From NCBI RefSeq assembly GCF_009792355.1, contig NZ_CP047045.1, forward strand, positions 1,364,001-1,428,000: 64,000 bases of DNA, read 5' to 3'. Below the pieces are notes generated by a model that worked only from the letters and a program-made list of their open reading frames with translations, did no database searches and was not told where the DNA came from. A program made the position numbers and the translations under genes. This DNA is from Terricaulis silvestris. Its GTDB lineage: Bacteria > Pseudomonadota > Alphaproteobacteria > Caulobacterales > Aquidulcibacteraceae. Shown one piece after another: positions 60,664 through 64,000 of this stretch. Within the stretch, counting starts at the first letter, position 1. Each line of letters opens with the position of its first letter.

Positions 60664-61098
60664 CTACAGCGCCGCGGCAATTTCCTTCGCGATCTTCTCC
60701 AACTCCGGAATATCCGCTCGGTTCGAGTGCCCGTGCCCCGCCAGCCGCACGCCCGCGTAGCGCGGGATGATGTGGAAGTGCAGGTGGAAGATGGTCTGGC
60801 CGGCGTCTTCGCCGTTGAACTGCGTGACCGTGACGCCGTCGGGCTTCAGCGTCTTCACCACGGCCTTGGTGATGCGCTGCACGTGCCACATTAATTGCCC
60901 GACTTTGCTTTCCGGCAACTCCAACAAGTTGCGCGCTCTGACGCCCTTCGGCACGACGAGCACGTGGCCGCGCGCTTGCGGGAAGATGTCCATGAACGCC
61001 ATCACGGTGTCATCCTCATAGACCTTCACCGCCGGCACCTCACCGCGCAGAATCTTCGCGAACAGGTTGTTGTCGTCGTAAGTTCCGCTAAGGCTCAT
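60664..61098 (-). CDS. HIT family protein
   Basis: 144 residues. FAKILRGEVPAVKVYEDDTV, FPQARGHVLVVPKGVRARNL, and the histidine triad QTIFHLHFHIIPRYAGV. Hydrolyses or transfers nucleotides from phosphoramidates and similar. Stop lies one base from element B. Confidence 0.93.
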   Translation of the reverse strand: MSLSGTYDDNNLFAKILRGEVPAVKVYEDDTVMAFMDIFPQARGHVLVVPKGVRARNLLELPESKVGQLMWHVQRITKAVVKTLKPDGVTVTQFNGEDAGQTIFHLHFHIIPRYAGVRLAGHGHSNRADIPELEKIAKEIAAAL

Positions 61099-61205
61099 GG
61101 GGCAGGGCTCCTTCGGGCGAGATGTAGCGGCGCCAAAGCAAGCTGCAAAGAAGCTGCTGCGGTCTATGGGCTTCGTTTAGCCGAAGCAAAGCACGAGGGC
61201 CGGCG

Positions 61206-62351
61206 CTAAAATCGCGCCGCGAGTGACAATGTGACCTGCTCGGCATCGTAGCTGGAGACGAAGTCGGTCGAGTCGTTGTCGCGCGTGCGGTACTGCAGCC
61301 GAACATCGCAATCGCATGGCAGTACGCGCTGCAGCACGATGCTCGCTTGCGGTGAGACATAGCTGTCGGTGCGGTCAAAGCTGTCGAATTCGCGCTCGCG
61401 CACCAGGGCGCCTGCAGACAGTTGGACGTGATCGGTGAGCTGATAGTTGTAGTTCGCGTCCACGCCGTACTCAGTGAAGCTTCCCGGAGCAAAACCAAAC
61501 ACATCGCCGTCGACTGAGTTCCAACGGACGAACGGTTGGACGGTCAACTTATCGCGCTCAAGCAGCAATTGCGGCTTGGTCAAGCCCGCTTGCAACTCGA
61601 CGAAAGAACCGTTGTCGTTCGCCGTGCCGAATACAAATGGGTCAACCTCTTCGTATTCGCGATAGCCTGCGCGCGCACGCGCCCAATAGGAAACGCCGGC
61701 GGCGCGGCCCTCTATCGTGAGCGCTGCATAGATCTCACTGAAGTAGAGCTCATCGCCCAACATTGCGGCGCCGATGCCGATGGAAGGCAGCGCCGCGATA
61801 TGAGGCGCGACGTAGTAGATCGGACCAGTCTGGGCGCCGAGATAGCCGTAATTGAGCGCGTCGAGCTCGTCGTTGTCCTCAAGCGTTAGATTGAGGATGG
61901 AGCGCCAGCGCCGATCGCCGAGTGCGCGCTCGTCAGCGACCGTGAGCTTGGCGAAATAGGTGGTCGAGTCCGGAACAGGGAAGAAGAAGTCTTCATTGGA
62001 GTTGGCCGCATTGGTATCGTACCGGGCGCCGACCTCGACGCGCGTGACGGTGTAGCCAGGCTCGATGATGCGACGGAGGCGTTCGTAGCCGCGACGCGCA
62101 ACTTCGTTCGACGGATCGTTGATGAGGATGCGTTCGTACGCAGCGAGAGCCAGACGCGGTTTGCCAGCCGCTTCAGCGGCGGCCGCGTAACTCAAATTGA
62201 GATCGACGTCTTGAGGATTGTCGAGAATGCGCTGGCCAAGCGTCTCGAGGTCGCCCGCCTGTTGGGCATGCGCGAAACCAACCGAGAGGGCAGTGACGCT
62301 CGCGGCAAGCATAAGCACCCGCAGGAGGCCCTGAGCTTTTCCCCGTACCAT
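61206..62351 (-). CDS. TPR plus outer-membrane beta-barrel protein
   Basis: 381 residues from the ATG at 62351 with a signal peptide (LRVLMLAASVTALSVGFAHA). Residues about 30-95 look like a TPR pair (DNPQDVDLNLSYAAAAEAAG, LALAAYERILINDPSNEVAR). The rest alternates polar and hydrophobic residues and ends in Phe (VTLSLAARF), as outer-membrane barrels do. The plan resembles Slam-like proteins, but that is tentative. Divergent from the FecR gene. Confidence 0.7.
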   Translation of the reverse strand: MVRGKAQGLLRVLMLAASVTALSVGFAHAQQAGDLETLGQRILDNPQDVDLNLSYAAAAEAAGKPRLALAAYERILINDPSNEVARRGYERLRRIIEPGYTVTRVEVGARYDTNAANSNEDFFFPVPDSTTYFAKLTVADERALGDRRWRSILNLTLEDNDELDALNYGYLGAQTGPIYYVAPHIAALPSIGIGAAMLGDELYFSEIYAALTIEGRAAGVSYWARARAGYREYEEVDPFVFGTANDNGSFVELQAGLTKPQLLLERDKLTVQPFVRWNSVDGDVFGFAPGSFTEYGVDANYNYQLTDHVQLSAGALVREREFDSFDRTDSYVSPQASIVLQRVLPCDCDVRLQYRTRDNDSTDFVSSYDAEQVTLSLAARF

Positions 62352-62506
62352 GCGCAAGTTCCCCGTCCGCCGTCCTGACGGCTCATGGCGCAGTTGAGCG
62401 GGTTCGGCCCCGGAGTTCAAGCTGACACGCCGAATGGCGTGTTCACAGTTGCCAGGCGCGACATGGGAGCGATACGGTCGGGTGATATCGCCAAGAGGAT
62501 TCCACC

Positions 62507-63241
62507 ATGCGGCATTCAGGTATGCTTTTCAGCGCGTTAAGCGCTGGCGCGCTGCTCTTTGGCGGGCCTGCGGCGGCGCAAACCGCGACCGGCGACATTG
62601 GCGCAGCCGTTGGGGTGCGTAACCAAGTTACCGGATTTCGCACTGGGCAGGAGCGGCCGCTCGCTGTTGGCAACCGCGTCTTCCAGAACGAGCGCATCAG
62701 CACGGGCGCGACTGGCGTCGCGCAACTCATGTTCACAGATCAGACAACCTTAAGTATCGGGCCGCGGTCGCAAGTGACCCTTGACCGCTACGTTTACGAT
62801 CCGGGCCAGGGCGCGGGCGATGTCGCCGTGACGTTTACACGCGGCGCCGTCCGGTTCGTTAGCGGCACGCAGCGATCGCAAAGCTACCAGGTGCGCACGC
62901 CGGTGGCGACGATCGGCGTGCGCGGCACCATCGTCGATCTGCTGTTCGTCAACGGCCGCATGTTTGGCATCCTCGACGAAGGCGCACTCACGTTCACGCT
63001 GCCAAACGGACAGACGATCGATCTCGATCGTCCAGGCATGGCAGTCGAGTTTTTCTCAAACGGCACAGCGTCGCGTCCGTTCACCTGGCGCGGCAGCTAC
63101 GAGAGCTCGCTCGGCGCGGCGACGTACCCGTTGTTCGGCAATCCGTTCTCCGAGTATCCGGGCTTTGAAGGCGCATACGACGCCGACGATCAAACCAATC
63201 GCACCGACGACATCTACTCGGCCTACCGCTATAACGACTGA
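62507..63241 (+). CDS. FecR-domain exported protein
   Basis: 244 residues with a signal peptide (GALLFGGPAAAQ). The FecR domain spans about 45-165: RPLAVGNRVFQNERISTGAT, LMFTDQTTLSIGPRSQVTLD, VRFVSGTQRSQSYQVRTPVA and IGVRGTIVDLLF. It probably senses or scaffolds something in the periplasm. The convergent cyclase gene lies 19 bases away. Confidence 0.88.
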   Translation: MRHSGMLFSALSAGALLFGGPAAAQTATGDIGAAVGVRNQVTGFRTGQERPLAVGNRVFQNERISTGATGVAQLMFTDQTTLSIGPRSQVTLDRYVYDPGQGAGDVAVTFTRGAVRFVSGTQRSQSYQVRTPVATIGVRGTIVDLLFVNGRMFGILDEGALTFTLPNGQTIDLDRPGMAVEFFSNGTASRPFTWRGSYESSLGAATYPLFGNPFSEYPGFEGAYDADDQTNRTDDIYSAYRYND

Positions 63242-63260
63242 GCGATGGACGAGAGCAGCG

Positions 63261-64000
63261 CTATTTGCGTTCGGGATCGTAAACGCCGGCCCAATCCGAG
63301 GGCGCCATATCTCCGGCGCGCTCCAGCCTGTGCTTGTAGTTGGCATAGAGCCCGGCGAAGCCAGCATGGGATGTCGTCTGCAGCTGCGTGAGTAGCGCGC
63401 GCGCTTCATCGAAGCGGCCTTGCCGGAAAGCGTCCAGAAAAGCTGTGTGCGCGGGGTCCGCCGCGCCTTGCTCCAGCGTCGCTGTGTACACGCGCGTGGC
63501 GCCTTCGCGCCCATGAAGGCGCACCAAATCTGCTTCGATGAGCCCAGCGTTGGCTGCGCCATTGCGCGTTTGCTCGCTGATCAAGAGCGTCAGGCCATAC
63601 GCCTTGGTCAGGCTTTCCAATCGCGATGCGATATTCACGTTGTCGCCAATGGCCGAATAGTCGAAGCGCCGCTCGGAGCCCAGATTGCCAACGCAGCATT
63701 CGCCCGTATTGACGCCGATGCCGATGCGAACCTGTTCGAAGGGGCGGCCCGCCGCCTCCGCCTCGCTCTGCCAGACAGTGTTCAGGCCCTCCAGGCGTGA
63801 CATGATTTGCATTGCAGCGCGGCACGCGCGCGCCGCGTGATCGGCTTGATCGAGCGGAGCGTTCCAGAAAGCCAGAATTGCATCGCCCATATACTTGTCG
63901 ATTGTGCCGCCGTTTTCGATGACGATGTCGCTTAGCGGCGTGAGGAAGCTATTGATAAACGCCGTCAGCTGCTCGGCGCTCATGCGTTCAGCGATTTTTG
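63261..64000 (-). CDS. Class III adenylate/guanylate cyclase, C-terminal part
   Basis: Runs off the right edge, so the N-terminus is missing. DKYMGDAILAFWNAPLDQAD holds the second metal Asp and the purine-binding Lys. RIGIGVNTGECCVGNLGSER and FDYSAIGDNVNIASRLESLT hold the Asp that favours ATP and the transition-state Asn and Arg. A C-terminal tail follows. It makes cyclic nucleotides, probably cAMP. Its missing part may be a CHASE2 sensor, as in other FecR-linked cyclases. Confidence 0.88.
   Translation of the reverse strand, partial: KIAERMSAEQLTAFINSFLTPLSDIVIENGGTIDKYMGDAILAFWNAPLDQADHAARACRAAMQIMSRLEGLNTVWQSEAEAAGRPFEQVRIGIGVNTGECCVGNLGSERRFDYSAIGDNVNIASRLESLTKAYGLTLLISEQTRNGAANAGLIEADLVRLHGREGATRVYTATLEQGAADPAHTAFLDAFRQGRFDEARALLTQLQTTSHAGFAGLYANYKHRLERAGDMAPSDWAGVYDPERK

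Overview
This window is GC-rich, gene-dense chromosomal DNA, most likely from a dimorphic or stalked-type alphaproteobacterium (Caulobacterales, Hyphomonadaceae-like). The evidence is a clear MipZ division-site ATPase next to panC, with a perfect CtrA box (TTAA-N7-TTAAC) upstream; an SpmX-type polar muramidase with two C-terminal membrane helices; a phasin with paired operator-like repeats in its promoter; clpS-clpA; a DUF1489 protein; and many start/stop overlaps of the ATGA, GTGA or TAATG kind. I see no rRNA, tRNA, CRISPR array, prophage or transposase gene. The genus is an inference.

Layout. 0-5 kb: the end of a PhyH oxygenase, a YqhA-like protein, a MAPEG protein, and a periplasmic pair of unknown function (diheme cytochrome plus parallel beta-helix protein) bordered by compound palindromic repeats. 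5-11 kb: small membrane genes, a NUDIX hydrolase, a half-size UPF0016 transporter, a histone-H1-like peptide, an FAD dehydrogenase, and three YceI-domain genes, one fused to cytochrome b561. 11-19 kb: acyl-CoA dehydrogenase, DDAH, an MBL hydrolase, small overlapping membrane genes, a pair of secreted paralogues and an SDR. 19-26 kb: small exported proteins, CreA, an ATP-dependent DNA ligase with its MBL exonuclease, and an ABC-2 exporter. 26-35 kb: M1 aminopeptidase, a cluster of very small ORFs, a degenerate receiver protein, an HDAC-like hydrolase, a phosphatase, xseB, csaA and spmX. 35-46 kb: a DUF3008 basic protein, small minus-strand ORFs, three tandem lipoproteins, a CNB-patatin phospholipase divergent from a dual-TIR membrane protein, enoyl-CoA hydratase, a DUF3667 run, a sterol-desaturase-like hydroxylase, PaiB and DUF1489. 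46-53 kb: ParDE, kynureninase and tryptophan 2,3-dioxygenase, a GyrI-like membrane protein, nitroreductase, an acyl-CoA carboxylase beta subunit and panC. 53-64 kb: mipZ, a J-domain protein, a D,D-carboxypeptidase, phasin, clpS-clpA, a cupin gene bracketed by palindromic elements, a HIT protein, and an outer-membrane barrel, FecR protein and class III cyclase at the right edge.

How genes work together. Cell-cycle and polarity functions (mipZ, spmX, clpSA) lie alongside envelope genes, acyl-CoA and tryptophan catabolism, and PHB granule biology. The most system-like pieces are: the two-gene cytochrome/beta-helix pair; the divergent CNB-patatin and dual-TIR genes; the FecR-cyclase-barrel group; the tandem lipoprotein trio; and several tiny ORFs with their own ribosome binding sites and hairpin terminators. 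Functions for all of these remain inferences from domain content and arrangement.
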